Source of the DNA: Herbiconiux daphne
GTDB taxonomy: Bacteria; Actinomycetota; Actinomycetes; Actinomycetales; Microbacteriaceae
Assembly (NCBI RefSeq): GCF_024979295.1
Contig: NZ_JANLCJ010000002.1
Location: forward strand, 62,001-126,000
Length of the DNA: 64,000 nucleotides
Direction: 5' to 3'
Shown here: in pieces, positions 55,701-63,033 of the stretch
How the letters are laid out: every line of letters starts with the position of its first letter
Position numbering within the stretch: position 1 is the first letter of the stretch
Notes under the pieces: model-generated
Database searches by the model: none
Seen by the model: only the letters and a program-made list of their open reading frames with translations
What the model was told of the DNA's origin: nothing
Translations under genes and position numbers: made by a program

Positions 55701-56171
55701 GGCTCCGGCGAGGCGGTGGTAGCCCTCCTGCCGGCGCGCCAGCACCAGCAGATGCGAACCCTCGGGATCGGGCACGCCGTTCTGCGGCTTGCTCAGGTCG
55801 AGCGAGAGTTCGGCACCGAAGATCGTGGCCACATCGTGCTTCTCGGCCGCCTCGGCGAATCGCACGATGCCGTAGAAGCCGTCGTGGTCGGTGATGGCCA
55901 GGGCGTTCAACCGCAGCCGAGCGGCTTCTTGGATGAGCGACTCGGGGGAGGACGCACCATCGAGAAAGCTGAAGTTCGAGTGCGCGTGCAGCTCGGCATA
56001 GGGCACGACCGACTTCTCGTCGACCGCCGGCAGCAACGGTTCCGATGGCTCGTAGGCGGCCCGTTTGCGCGAGTGGGTCTCTTCGCTCGCCATCTTCTCT
56101 TCAGGCCGGCTGCGGCCCGAGAGCGTGCGTTCCAGTTCTGACCAGGGGATGGCCGGGTTGTTGAAGCCCAT
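52761..56171 (-). CDS. dnaE2: Error-prone DNA polymerase DnaE2
   Basis: This 1136-residue C-family polymerase is the SOS-induced mutagenic polymerase that works with ImuA' and ImuB. MGFNNPAIPWSELERTLSG matches the DnaE2 N-terminus. The PHP domain has ELHAHSNFSFLDGA (residues 60-73) and AITDHDGF. The polymerase Asp residues are in EEEPDIDVDFDSDRREEVI. The C-terminus has a helix-hairpin-helix, then an OB fold (GGVVTHRQRPATASGITFMN). The GGGAGG ribosome-binding site is 5 nt from the ATG. It converges on polA across the repeat array. Confidence 0.96.
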   Translation of the reverse strand: MGFNNPAIPWSELERTLSGRSRPEEKMASEETHSRKRAAYEPSEPLLPAVDEKSVVPYAELHAHSNFSFLDGASSPESLIQEAARLRLNALAITDHDGFYGIVRFAEAAEKHDVATIFGAELSLDLSKPQNGVPDPEGSHLLVLARRQEGYHRLAGAITSAQLAPRAEKGRPLYDLDELAGQSEGHFTVLTGCRKGPVRQALAFEGAEAAEHEVDRLVALFGRDNVLVELFDRGDPLDSAANDALFTIAERRRLGVVATGNVHYATPAQHRLSQALSAVRARRSLDELDGWLPASPTAHLRSGAEMAQRFSRYPGAVERTVEVAADLSFQLRMAKPKLPKQEVPEGHTPMSWLRHLVLDAVPRKYPHASADDWARIEKELGVIEMKDFPGYFLIVYDIVREARSRGILCQGRGSAANSAVCYLLDITAVDAIARELPFERFLSSMREEEPDIDVDFDSDRREEVIQYVYAKYGRRNAAQVANVIQYRPKFAVRDMAKALGHSPGQQDAWSKQIERWGPAVETDDHDIPAEVIALATEVLKFPRHLGIHSGGMVLTDRPVGEVCPIENARMDDRTVLQWDKDDCAWMGLVKFDLLGLGMLTALSQTMELVAQNTGTRWTLDNIPKEEQGVYDMLCRADSIGVFQVESRAQMGTLPRLQPRRFYDLVVEIALIRPGPIQGGAVHPYIRRKLGLEEVTYMHPKLKPVLERTLGVPLFQEQLMQMAMAVGGCSADDADLLRRAMGSKRGLEKISSLKDKLYVGMAENGIVGELADGIYMRIESFANFGFAESHSTSFALLVYASSWFKLHYPAAFLAALLRAQPMGFYSPQTLTADARRHGVEVRRPDIQRSGVDAGLEPLLLAATGDEQVAETGLDSCLDEPPLVENTFDRQAPDRTAEHRRDGRLAVRLGLAEVTSIGKGLAERIVDERERGGPYLSMADVSRRVSLTTAQLEALATAGAFESLGLTKREALWEAGNASQDRAEYLPGTFVSVQPPLLPMLSAEEQVVYDLWATGISPDDHPLHHVRDELRMRGALSIADLVAAETGRRIEVGGVVTHRQRPATASGITFMNIEDETGILNIICGVGVWKRYRRIARDSPAMIVRGLLERSAEGVTNLVADRFEPLVLSAKTRSRDFQ

Positions 56172-56172
56172 C

Positions 56173-56250
56173 TCAACCTCCCGCCTTCGGCGCCGGCGGG
56201 AGCGTCGGCGCGGTCGCCGGCTGCGCGGTGAAGAGCGTCTGCTCAGTCAT
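56173..56250 (-). CDS. 25-residue ORF between imuB and dnaE2
   Basis: An ATG-started ORF encodes MTEQTLFTAQPATAPTLPPA plus KAGG-type ending, 25 residues, rich in Pro, Ala and Thr. A strong ribosome-binding site GGAGG lies 6 nt before the ATG, inside the end of imuB. The ORF overlaps imuB by 8 nt and its TGA is 1 nt from the dnaE2 ATG. The spacing is what translational coupling would look like. No homologue is known to me. A role as a small mutasome partner or as a ribosome hand-over device are both possible; EQTLF loosely resembles clamp-binding peptides but does not fit the consensus. Confidence 0.5.
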   Translation of the reverse strand: MTEQTLFTAQPATAPTLPPAPKAGG

Positions 56251-57847
56251 ACCGGGCCTCCGCACGCCAGACCTGGCCTTCGAGGGCGAGCAGCCACGCC
56301 ATGCCGTCGGCGTCGACCACCTGGAAGCGATCGAGTCGGCGTCGTTTGTCGGAATCCCACCATCGCTCATAGACCGGCCACGGCCCGGCCCAGGCTTCGA
56401 GCGGCCGAAGGCCCTGGCCGGAAGGGTTCTCGGAGAAGAACACCGGCGGAGCCGAGAGGTCGCCCCGTTCGGTGACGGCCACCGGATCACGGTCGGCCGC
56501 GAGAACGACCACCGGGCGCGGCTTCTCGAACACCGTCGTCGGCAGAGGCGGCGGCAGGCTGCCCGGCCACGGAGCGATCTGCTCGGCCGCCGAGGCCTTC
56601 TGCCGCCCGCGGGGTCGCGGGGCGCGAGGTGCCTTCTCGGGCACCCGGTCGCCCCAGGGGATGAGCAGCTGGCGCTCGCGCGGCGAACGGCCGCCGCCGA
56701 TCGAGGCGGTGAGCACGCCCTCGTGGCCGACGATGCTCTGCACCCTCGAGAGCCCGTGATGGATGCGTTCGTCGGAGCCGCTGCCCCAGAGACCGGTCTC
56801 GTGGTGGGAACTGTGATCGATCGTCTCGGCGACGATGCGCACCCGGGTGACCGGTGACGAGAGCGCGCTCTCGATCGTGCTGCCTCCCTGCAGCTGCCAG
56901 CGAACCCGGTCGACGACGTCGCTGGAGCCGAACCAGCGCGGGTGCAGCCAGCTGCGTTCGCGCACCTCTCCCCGTTCGGTCGTGATCTCGACCCGCAGCG
57001 CCGTGCACACGAACATCGCCGTCGCCAGGTCGTCGATGAACCGGTCGCTGGCGGCTCGGATGCCGAAGGTGATCTGGTCGATGCGGTCGAGCGGCGGCTC
57101 GAAGTCGCTCACGCTCTCCCGCACCTCGGGCGGGATGCGAGGGGTGACCTGCGTGCCGTCGAGACCACCCGCGCGGGCGTGCGCCCGGGCTCCGGGCTCG
57201 CCGAACCGGGTGCGCACGTCGTCGGCGGGCAGCCGGGCGAAATCGCCCAGGGTGCGGATGCCGAGCCGCCAGAGCAGCATGGTCAGCTCGTCTTCGTCGA
57301 GAAGCTGCAGGGGCAGCCCCGCCAGGAACCGGGGCGACTCGTTCTCGGGCACGATGCGGATGAGGTCGACCCCCGGCAGTCGTGCCGCCTGATCGGCCGC
57401 GAACATGCCGTCGGCGATGCCGACGCGGGCATCCGTCACCCCCAGCTCGGCGAAGCGCTCGAGAAAGGCCAGAGCCGCGGCATGTTCGTCGCCGTAATAT
57501 CGCGCCGGCCCCCTCGCCCTCAGGGCACAACTGCCGGCCCGCACGATCTGCACGTGCGGGCTCATCTCTTCGAGCGCCGAGATGAAGGGCTCGAAGGCGC
57601 GATTGACCCGCACCGGATCGTGCACGAAATCGAGCAGCCGTGGGCTTCGCGCCTGGGCTTCGCGGATGCGCAGCCCTCGCCGCACACCGTCGGCCCGGGC
57701 TGACGCCGAGCAGGCATAGACCAGCCCTTTCTCGATGACGGCGATCGGCTCGTCGAGCGAGACCTCCTCGAACCCCGCGGTCGCGACGACGGGCCAGTCA
57801 GGGCACCAGACCACCATGGTGCGCACCGGGGCGATGGCCGCGTTCAT
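56243..57847 (-). CDS. imuB: ImuB, inactive Y-family polymerase of the SOS mutasome
   Basis: This 534-residue Y-family-like protein is thought to link DnaE2 to the sliding clamp. TMVVWCPDWPVVATAG is where active enzymes have their first metal-binding Asp cluster, and the usual acidic set is not evident. Further recognisable parts are ACSASARADGVRRGLRIREA, YYGDEHAAALAFLERFAELG and LRRLGIRTLGDFARLPADDV-like LLWRLGIRTLGDFARLPADD. A QLLIPWGD stretch near residue 390 resembles the clamp-binding motif of mycobacterial ImuB. The ATG overlaps the imuA' stop as ATGA; the frame continues upstream without conserved sequence. Confidence 0.93.
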   Translation of the reverse strand: MNAAIAPVRTMVVWCPDWPVVATAGFEEVSLDEPIAVIEKGLVYACSASARADGVRRGLRIREAQARSPRLLDFVHDPVRVNRAFEPFISALEEMSPHVQIVRAGSCALRARGPARYYGDEHAAALAFLERFAELGVTDARVGIADGMFAADQAARLPGVDLIRIVPENESPRFLAGLPLQLLDEDELTMLLWRLGIRTLGDFARLPADDVRTRFGEPGARAHARAGGLDGTQVTPRIPPEVRESVSDFEPPLDRIDQITFGIRAASDRFIDDLATAMFVCTALRVEITTERGEVRERSWLHPRWFGSSDVVDRVRWQLQGGSTIESALSSPVTRVRIVAETIDHSSHHETGLWGSGSDERIHHGLSRVQSIVGHEGVLTASIGGGRSPRERQLLIPWGDRVPEKAPRAPRPRGRQKASAAEQIAPWPGSLPPPLPTTVFEKPRPVVVLAADRDPVAVTERGDLSAPPVFFSENPSGQGLRPLEAWAGPWPVYERWWDSDKRRRLDRFQVVDADGMAWLLALEGQVWRAEARYD

Positions 57848-58560
57848 CCGGCCACCACCTCGTGCAGAGCCCGCACCGGGGAGGCCGCCGTGCCCAGCAC
57901 CGGCCGGAACAGCTCGTCGCCGTCGGGCAGCCACAGCCGCGCGCGACGCGGGCGCCCCGCGCCGCCCCGGGCCGTGACCGACACCATCGCCTGCCGGGCG
58001 GTGAGATGACCGTGCCCGACCCCGATGCCCGACCAGGAGCTCTCGGTGATGCGCAAGGTCGCCTCGCTCTGCGGCCAGTCGCCGAGCACGATGAGTGTCG
58101 CGTCGCGCTGACGGATGCGCGCCTGCAGCCGCGCGATCGACGAGTCGCTCACCCGCCCGGGCAACCTGGTCACCACCACCCCCACCACGTCGGCCATCGC
58201 CGCCGTGACGGTGAGCCACTCGTCGCCCGGGTCGGGCACCAGGGCGAGACGATCGAGGTCGATGCCGAAACGGGCAGCCGCCTCGACCCCGAAATCGGGC
58301 ATTCCGACCACCCCGCACCACACGCCGTCAGACGATGGGCCGGCCATCAGCGCCATCACCAGTGCCGTCGATCGCTCGACCGAATAGGCGGCGCCCGAGC
58401 GGAGCGAGCCGCCCGGCAGCAACCCGGTGAGGGCGGGATGGGTGCGCACGCTGCGGGTGTCGAGTTTCGTCGCCTGCATCTGCTGGATGCGGGACTGCAG
58501 CGCCCTGATCTCCTCGCCCGCCGGAGCGGGGGAGGAGAGGGTGAGAGCCGCATCTGCCAT
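57844..58560 (-). CDS. imuA': ImuA' -like RecA-fold protein of the SOS mutasome
   Basis: About 238 residues, related to the ImuA/ImuA' group of RecA-like accessory proteins required for DnaE2-dependent mutagenesis. The central region LTGLLPGGSLRSGAAYSVER corresponds to the loop before the RecA-like P-loop, but a classical GKT is absent. VTAAMADVVGVVVTRLPGRV and DATLIVLGDWPQ look like core strands. The start is taken as ATG 58560, immediately below the LexA box; the frame continues upstream through the box (ATG 58578), which is unlikely to be translated. It leads the operon imuA'-imuB-small ORF-dnaE2. Confidence 0.8.
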   Translation of the reverse strand: MADAALTLSSPAPAGEEIRALQSRIQQMQATKLDTRSVRTHPALTGLLPGGSLRSGAAYSVERSTALVMALMAGPSSDGVWCGVVGMPDFGVEAAARFGIDLDRLALVPDPGDEWLTVTAAMADVVGVVVTRLPGRVSDSSIARLQARIRQRDATLIVLGDWPQSEATLRITESSWSGIGVGHGHLTARQAMVSVTARGGAGRPRRARLWLPDGDELFRPVLGTAASPVRALHEVVAG

Positions 58561-58568
58561 GCCCTCAT

Positions 58569-58588
58569 ATTCGAACATATGTTCGAAT
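58569..58588 (-). promoter_or_regulatory. LexA (SOS) box of the mutasome operon
   Basis: TCGAAC-ATAT-GTTCGA (58571-58586) within a perfect 20-bp palindrome is the actinobacterial LexA site. It lies 8 nt before the imuA' ATG. A GAATAT hexamer (minus strand, 58572-58567) overlaps it and is exactly 6 nt before the ATG, so LexA would cover the -10 of a leaderless promoter. Confidence 0.92.
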
Positions 58589-58610
58589 AAGTCAATCGAG
58601 CCCGAGAGCC

Positions 58611-58636
58611 TGTGGAGAGTCGATTCTCTCTCCACA
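58611..58636. promoter_or_regulatory. Inverted repeat between imuA' and the DUF885 gene
   Basis: TGTGGAGAG (58611-58619) is the exact reverse complement of CTCTCCACA (58628-58636), with an 8-nt spacer. It lies upstream of both divergent promoters. It could be an operator or a hairpin in a longer transcript. Confidence 0.45.
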
Positions 58637-58674
58637 ACCTGTGCCGCTCAGCATCCGGCGTCAGCCCCGTACCC

Positions 58675-58680
58675 TAGGGT
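58675..58680 (+). promoter_or_regulatory. -10 box implying leaderless mRNA for the DUF885 gene
   Basis: TAGGGT lies 6 nt before the ATG at 58687. No Shine-Dalgarno sequence is present. Confidence 0.55.
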
Positions 58681-58686
58681 CGAAAC

Positions 58687-60381
58687 ATGACCAGCACGAC
58701 AGTACCGAGCTCCGCCGACACCCGCCCCCAGACCGAGATCGACCTCATCGCCGAGCGCTGGGTCGACACCCTCGTCGAGCTGGAACCCGTGCTCGGCACC
58801 TACATCGGCCGCTCCGAGGTCAACGACCGCTACGGCGATCTGTCGCCCGCGGGGCACGAGCGCTACATCGCCGCCGTCTCGTCGGTGCTGGCCGAACTCG
58901 CCGTGGCCACCCCGGTCGACGAGGTCGACGAGGTCACCAAGACCGATCTCGCCAACGAGCTCCGGCTCACCCTCGCGAGCTCCGATGCGCGACTGCACCT
59001 GCGCGACCTCAACGTCATCGAATCGCCGAGTCAGAGCATCCGCGAGGTCTTCGACCTCATGCCGACCGATACGACCGACGACTGGTCGACGGTGGCCAAG
59101 CGGCTCTCCGCCGTCGAAGAGGCGGTCGACGGCTACATCGTCACCTTGCGCGAGGGCATGCGCGAGGGCATCACGCCGGCCAGGCGGCAGGTGGTCGAGG
59201 TGCTCGCGCAGGTGCGCAAGCACTCCGGGCCCGAGAGCTTCTTCACCGAGTTCGCCGCCTCGGCCGCCCCGAAACAGGGTGAGCTGCCGGCATCGCTCCA
59301 GGCCGACCTCGAACGCAACGCCGTGACCGCCGCCGAGGCCTACGCCAAACTCGCGCAGTTCCTCGAGAACGAACTCGCTCCGGTCGCCACGAAGCAGGAT
59401 GCCGTGGGCCGCGCCAGCTACGCGCTGCAGTCGCGCCGGTTCCTCGGCGCCGTGATCGACCTCGACGAGACCTACGAGTGGGGCATCGAGGAGCTCGGGC
59501 GCATGGTGCGCGAGCAGGAAGCCATCGCCGAAGAGATCAAGCCCGGGGCATCCGTTCACGAGGCCATCGCCTTCCTCGACGCCGACGACAGCCGCAAGCT
59601 GTACGGCACCGACGCCCTGCAGGCCTGGATGCAGGCCACGAGCGACCGGGCCGTCGAAGAACTCGGCAAGACGCACTTCGACATCCCGCACGAGATCCGG
59701 GCACTGGAGTGCATGATCGCCCCGACCCACGAGGGCGGCATCTACTACACCGGTCCCACCGACGACTTCTCCCGTCCCGGCCGCATGTGGTGGTCGGTGC
59801 CAGACGGGGTCACCGAGTTCGACACCTGGCGCGAGTTGACCACCGTCTACCACGAGGGCGTTCCGGGCCACCACCTGCAGATCGGCCAGGCGGTCTACAA
59901 CCGCGCCAAGCTCAACACCTGGCGCCGCCAGCTCGCCGGCACGAGCGGTCACGCCGAAGGCTGGGCACTCTACGCCGAACGCCTGATGGAAGAACTGGGC
60001 TACCTCGATGACCCGGCCGACCGCCTCGGCATGCTCGACGGGCAGCGGATGCGTGCCGCTCGCGTCGTGCTCGACATCGGGGTGCACCTGCAGAAGCCCC
60101 GCCTCGACGGCAGTGGGGTGTGGGACGCGGATTACGCCCTCGAATTCATGCGCCGCAACGTGAACATGGATGACGCGTTCATCCGCTTCGAGGTCAACCG
60201 CTACCTCGGCTGGCCGGGCCAGGCGCCCTCCTACAAGGTGGGTCAGCGCATCTGGGAAGAGATCCGCGACGTCTACCGGGCCCGCGAGAAGGAGGCCTTC
60301 TCGTCGAAGGAGTTCCACCGTCGCGCCCTCGACCTCGGGGGAGTCGGCCTCGACACACTCCGCTCGGCCCTGCTCGGCTGA
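58687..60381 (+). CDS. DUF885 family protein, probable zinc metallopeptidase
   Basis: This 564-residue protein has no signal peptide and so is probably cytoplasmic. The metal-binding signature YHEGVPGHHLQIGQAVYN lies near residue 388 (HExxGHH-like), and GHAEGWALYAERLMEELGY holds the downstream Glu. VNRYLGWPGQAPSYKVGQR near the C-terminus is a DUF885 hallmark. The family is annotated as peptidase-like, but substrates are largely unknown. It lies between the SOS operon and rpsA, which are neighbours of polA by recalled synteny, so it may have arrived together with the mutasome genes. Confidence 0.88.
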   Translation: MTSTTVPSSADTRPQTEIDLIAERWVDTLVELEPVLGTYIGRSEVNDRYGDLSPAGHERYIAAVSSVLAELAVATPVDEVDEVTKTDLANELRLTLASSDARLHLRDLNVIESPSQSIREVFDLMPTDTTDDWSTVAKRLSAVEEAVDGYIVTLREGMREGITPARRQVVEVLAQVRKHSGPESFFTEFAASAAPKQGELPASLQADLERNAVTAAEAYAKLAQFLENELAPVATKQDAVGRASYALQSRRFLGAVIDLDETYEWGIEELGRMVREQEAIAEEIKPGASVHEAIAFLDADDSRKLYGTDALQAWMQATSDRAVEELGKTHFDIPHEIRALECMIAPTHEGGIYYTGPTDDFSRPGRMWWSVPDGVTEFDTWRELTTVYHEGVPGHHLQIGQAVYNRAKLNTWRRQLAGTSGHAEGWALYAERLMEELGYLDDPADRLGMLDGQRMRAARVVLDIGVHLQKPRLDGSGVWDADYALEFMRRNVNMDDAFIRFEVNRYLGWPGQAPSYKVGQRIWEEIRDVYRAREKEAFSSKEFHRRALDLGGVGLDTLRSALLG

Positions 60382-60466
60382 CCGCCGACGCTGCGGCCAT
60401 CCGGAGCGCCTCAGGGAATGCTCGACGGTTCTCGAACGTTCTATTGGATGTCGCTGGAAACGCGGC

Positions 60467-60496
60467 TTGCTGCGCATGCAACTGCGCGGCTAGACT
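60467..60496 (+). promoter_or_regulatory. rpsA promoter
   Basis: TTGCTG (60467-60472) and TAGACT (60491-60496) are spaced 18 nt apart, the best -35/-10 pair in the window. Transcription from near 60503 gives a leader of about 113 nt before rpsA. The rest of the 234-nt gap holds no gene I can see. Confidence 0.7.
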
Positions 60497-60615
60497 AAAT
60501 CGTCACTCTTGTGACCATCCATCCGCCTGCCAGTCGCGGAAACAACCCACGCAAGCGAACAGCTCGCACCAGTCGCGGCCGGCCCGAACTATGTCCATAA
60601 CGGAGCAACCACTAC

Positions 60616-62067
60616 ATGACAATCGTAACGACCGAAAAGGCAACCAAGCAGGTCGCCATCAATGACATCGGATCTGCTGAAGACTTTCTTGCCGCGGTCG
60701 AAAAGACTCTGAAATTCTTCAACGACGGAGACCTCATCGAAGGCACCGTCGTGAAGATCGACCGCGACGAGGTCCTCCTCGACGTCGGTTACAAGACGGA
60801 GGGCGTCATCCCTTCGCGTGAACTTTCCATCAAGCACGATGTCGACCCGACCGAGGTCGTTCAGGTCGGTGACTTGGTCGAGGCTCTCGTCCTCCAGAAG
60901 GAAGACAAAGAAGGCCGCCTCATCCTGTCGAAGAAGCGCGCCCAGTACGAGCGTGCGTGGGGCGACGTCGAGAAGATCAAAGACGCCGACGGCGTGGTGA
61001 CCGGTTCGGTCATCGAGGTCGTCAAGGGCGGTCTGATCGTCGACATCGGCCTCCGCGGCTTCCTGCCGGCCTCGCTCATCGAGCTGCGCCGTGTTCGCGA
61101 CCTGACCCCATACTTGGGCCAGGAGATCGAGGCGAAGATCCTCGAGCTCGACAAGAACCGCAACAACGTCGTGCTGTCGCGCCGCGCCCTGCTCGAGCAG
61201 ACGCAGTCCGAGAGCCGCACCACCTTCCTCAACAACCTCCAGAAGGGGCAGGTCCGCAAGGGCGTCGTCTCGTCGATCGTCAACTTCGGTGCGTTCGTCG
61301 ACCTCGGCGGCGTCGACGGTCTCGTGCACGTCTCCGAGCTGTCCTGGAAGCACATCGAGCACGCCTCCGAGGTCGTCGAGGTTGGCCAGGAGGTCACCGT
61401 CGAGATCCTCGAGGTCGACCTCGACCGTGAGCGCGTGTCGCTCTCGCTCAAGGCCACCCAGGAAGACCCGTGGCAGGTGTTCGCCCGCACGCACGCGATC
61501 GGTCAGGTCGCACCGGGCAAGGTCACCAAGCTCGTTCCCTTCGGCGCGTTCGTTCGCGTCGCCGAGGGCATCGAGGGCCTGGTGCACATCTCCGAGCTGT
61601 CGGGCAAGCACGTCGAGCTCGCCGAGCAGGTCGTGTCGGTCGGCGACGAGGTCTTCGTCAAGGTCATCGACATCGACCTCGAGCGTCGCCGCATCAGCCT
61701 CTCGCTGAAGCAGGCGAACGACGGCGTCGACCCCGAGGGCACCGAGTTCGACCCCGCACTCTACGGAATGCTCACCGAGTACGACGACCAGGGCAACTAC
61801 AAGTACCCTGAGGGCTTCGACCCGGAGACCAACGAGTGGAAAGAGGGCTTCGACGCCCAGCGCGAGAAGTGGGAGCAGGAGTACGCCGAGGCCCAGGCTC
61901 GCTGGGAAGCTCACAAGAAGCAGGTCGCGGCGTCCAACGCCGAGGCGCTCACGAGCGACATCCCCTCGGGTTCGAACTCGTTCTCGAGCGAGTCGACCGG
62001 CGCCGGCACCCTTGCCGACGACGAGACCCTCGCCGCACTGCGCGAGAAGCTCAGCTCGAACTCCTAA
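60616..62067 (+). CDS. rpsA: 30S ribosomal protein S1
   Basis: This 483-residue protein binds mRNA on the 30S subunit. Four S1 (OB-fold) domains are visible, starting near residues 37 (IEGTVVKIDRDEVLLDVGYK), 123 (VTGSVIEVVKGGLIVDIGLR), 208 (RKGVVSSIVNFGAFVDLGGV) and 293 (APGKVTKLVPFGAFVRVAEG). Domains 3 and 4 each end with the RVSLSLK-type motif. The C-terminal 110 residues are acidic and low-complexity. Length is normal for actinobacteria, which have four rather than six domains. GGAG lies 11 nt before the ATG. Confidence 0.98.
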   Translation: MTIVTTEKATKQVAINDIGSAEDFLAAVEKTLKFFNDGDLIEGTVVKIDRDEVLLDVGYKTEGVIPSRELSIKHDVDPTEVVQVGDLVEALVLQKEDKEGRLILSKKRAQYERAWGDVEKIKDADGVVTGSVIEVVKGGLIVDIGLRGFLPASLIELRRVRDLTPYLGQEIEAKILELDKNRNNVVLSRRALLEQTQSESRTTFLNNLQKGQVRKGVVSSIVNFGAFVDLGGVDGLVHVSELSWKHIEHASEVVEVGQEVTVEILEVDLDRERVSLSLKATQEDPWQVFARTHAIGQVAPGKVTKLVPFGAFVRVAEGIEGLVHISELSGKHVELAEQVVSVGDEVFVKVIDIDLERRRISLSLKQANDGVDPEGTEFDPALYGMLTEYDDQGNYKYPEGFDPETNEWKEGFDAQREKWEQEYAEAQARWEAHKKQVAASNAEALTSDIPSGSNSFSSESTGAGTLADDETLAALREKLSSNS

Positions 62068-62084
62068 GCAGTTCTGCAACACAC

Positions 62085-62114
62085 GGAAGGCCGTCCCTCA
62101 GGGGGCGGCCTTCC
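62085..62114 (+). terminator. Terminator after rpsA
   Basis: A 13-bp stem GGAAGGCCGTCCC (62085-62097) / GGGGCGGCCTTCC (62102-62114), with one G-U pair and a TCAG loop, lies 17 nt after the rpsA stop. GGCCGTTAA follows rather than a T-run. Confidence 0.8.
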
Positions 62115-62135
62115 GGCCGTTAACCGTGCGACCGC

Positions 62136-62141
62136 TAGCAT
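62136..62141 (+). promoter_or_regulatory. -10 box implying leaderless mRNA for coaE
   Basis: TAGCAT lies 6 nt before the coaE GTG at 62148, just after the rpsA terminator. No Shine-Dalgarno sequence is seen. Confidence 0.55.
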
Positions 62142-62147
62142 GAACTC

Positions 62148-63017
62148 GTGTACGTGATCGCACTCACCGGGGGCATCGCCGCCGGAAAATCCACGGTGGC
62201 CCGACGACTGCGCGAACTCGGTGCCGTCACCATCGACGCCGATCGCCTGGCCCGTGAGGCGGTGGAGCCGGGCACCCCCGGGCTCGCCGCCATCAGCGAG
62301 CGGTTCGGGGCATCCGTCATCGCCGACGACGGCTCGCTCGACCGGGCAGCCCTGGGCGCGATCGTGTTCTCTGACGAGCAGGCCCGCCTCGACCTCAACG
62401 GCATCACGCACCCGGCCGTCGGCGAACTGCTGAAGCAGCGGCTCGGCGAGGCAAAGGCCGCCGATCCCGGCGCGATCGTGGTCTACGACGTTCCCCTGCT
62501 CGCCGAGAGCGGGGGGCGCCGCGGCGGCCTCTTCGAGTTCGTGATCGTGGTCGTGGCTCCGGCCGAGCAGCGCGTCGAGCGCCTGGTCGAGTTGCGTGGG
62601 ATGTCGCGCGATGAAGCCGCACGTCGCTTCGCGTCGCAATCGGGCGATGCCGAGCGCCGGGCCCTCGCCGATGTCGTCATCGATTCGGGCGGCTCCCTCG
62701 ACGAGACGGTGGCGCAGGTCGACGCGCTCTGGCCGGACATCGTCGCCCGCGCGAGCACGGCCGGAGTCGCTGCCACCGACGACGAGCGGCAGGCGCCGGC
62801 TGGCGCGACGGATGCCGCCCTCGACACCGCCGACTCGCCGGCCACCGACCCCGCAGCGCCCGACTCCCGGCCTGCCGCATCTGCGGCGCCTGTCTCCTCG
62901 CCCGCCGGCGCCGCAGCGCCCGACTCGCCGGACACCGCATCCGCAGCACCCGGCACCGTAGCGAGCGGGGCCGCAACATCCGGCGACCGCCGCCGCGATA
63001 CCCCGACCGCCGGCTGA
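62148..63017 (+). CDS. coaE: Dephospho-CoA kinase with disordered C-terminal tail
   Basis: This enzyme phosphorylates dephospho-CoA, the last step of CoA synthesis, complementing coaBC at 21562. The P-loop is [16 protein letters not shown] near residue 6, followed by [28 protein letters not shown] and [15 protein letters not shown]. The kinase ends near residue 205. About 85 further residues are Ala/Pro/Ser/Asp-rich with repeated APDS and ASAAP units, unlike the mycobacterial enzyme, whose C-terminal extension is a folded GrpB-like domain. The GTG start matches the fold and a -10 box 6 nt upstream. Confidence 0.95.
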   Translation: MYVIALTGGIAAGKSTVARRLRELGAVTIDADRLAREAVEPGTPGLAAISERFGASVIADDGSLDRAALGAIVFSDEQARLDLNGITHPAVGELLKQRLGEAKAADPGAIVVYDVPLLAESGGRRGGLFEFVIVVVAPAEQRVERLVELRGMSRDEAARRFASQSGDAERRALADVVIDSGGSLDETVAQVDALWPDIVARASTAGVAATDDERQAPAGATDAALDTADSPATDPAAPDSRPAASAAPVSSPAGAAAPDSPDTASAAPGTVASGAATSGDRRRDTPTAG

Positions 63018-63033
63018 ACGGGGGGACGCGCCG

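Noticed and set aside
60431..60442. TCGAACGTTCTA upstream of rpsA as a second LexA box
   Set aside because: It lacks the 4-nt spacer between half sites (TCGAAC-N4-GTTCGA) and the second half is incomplete.
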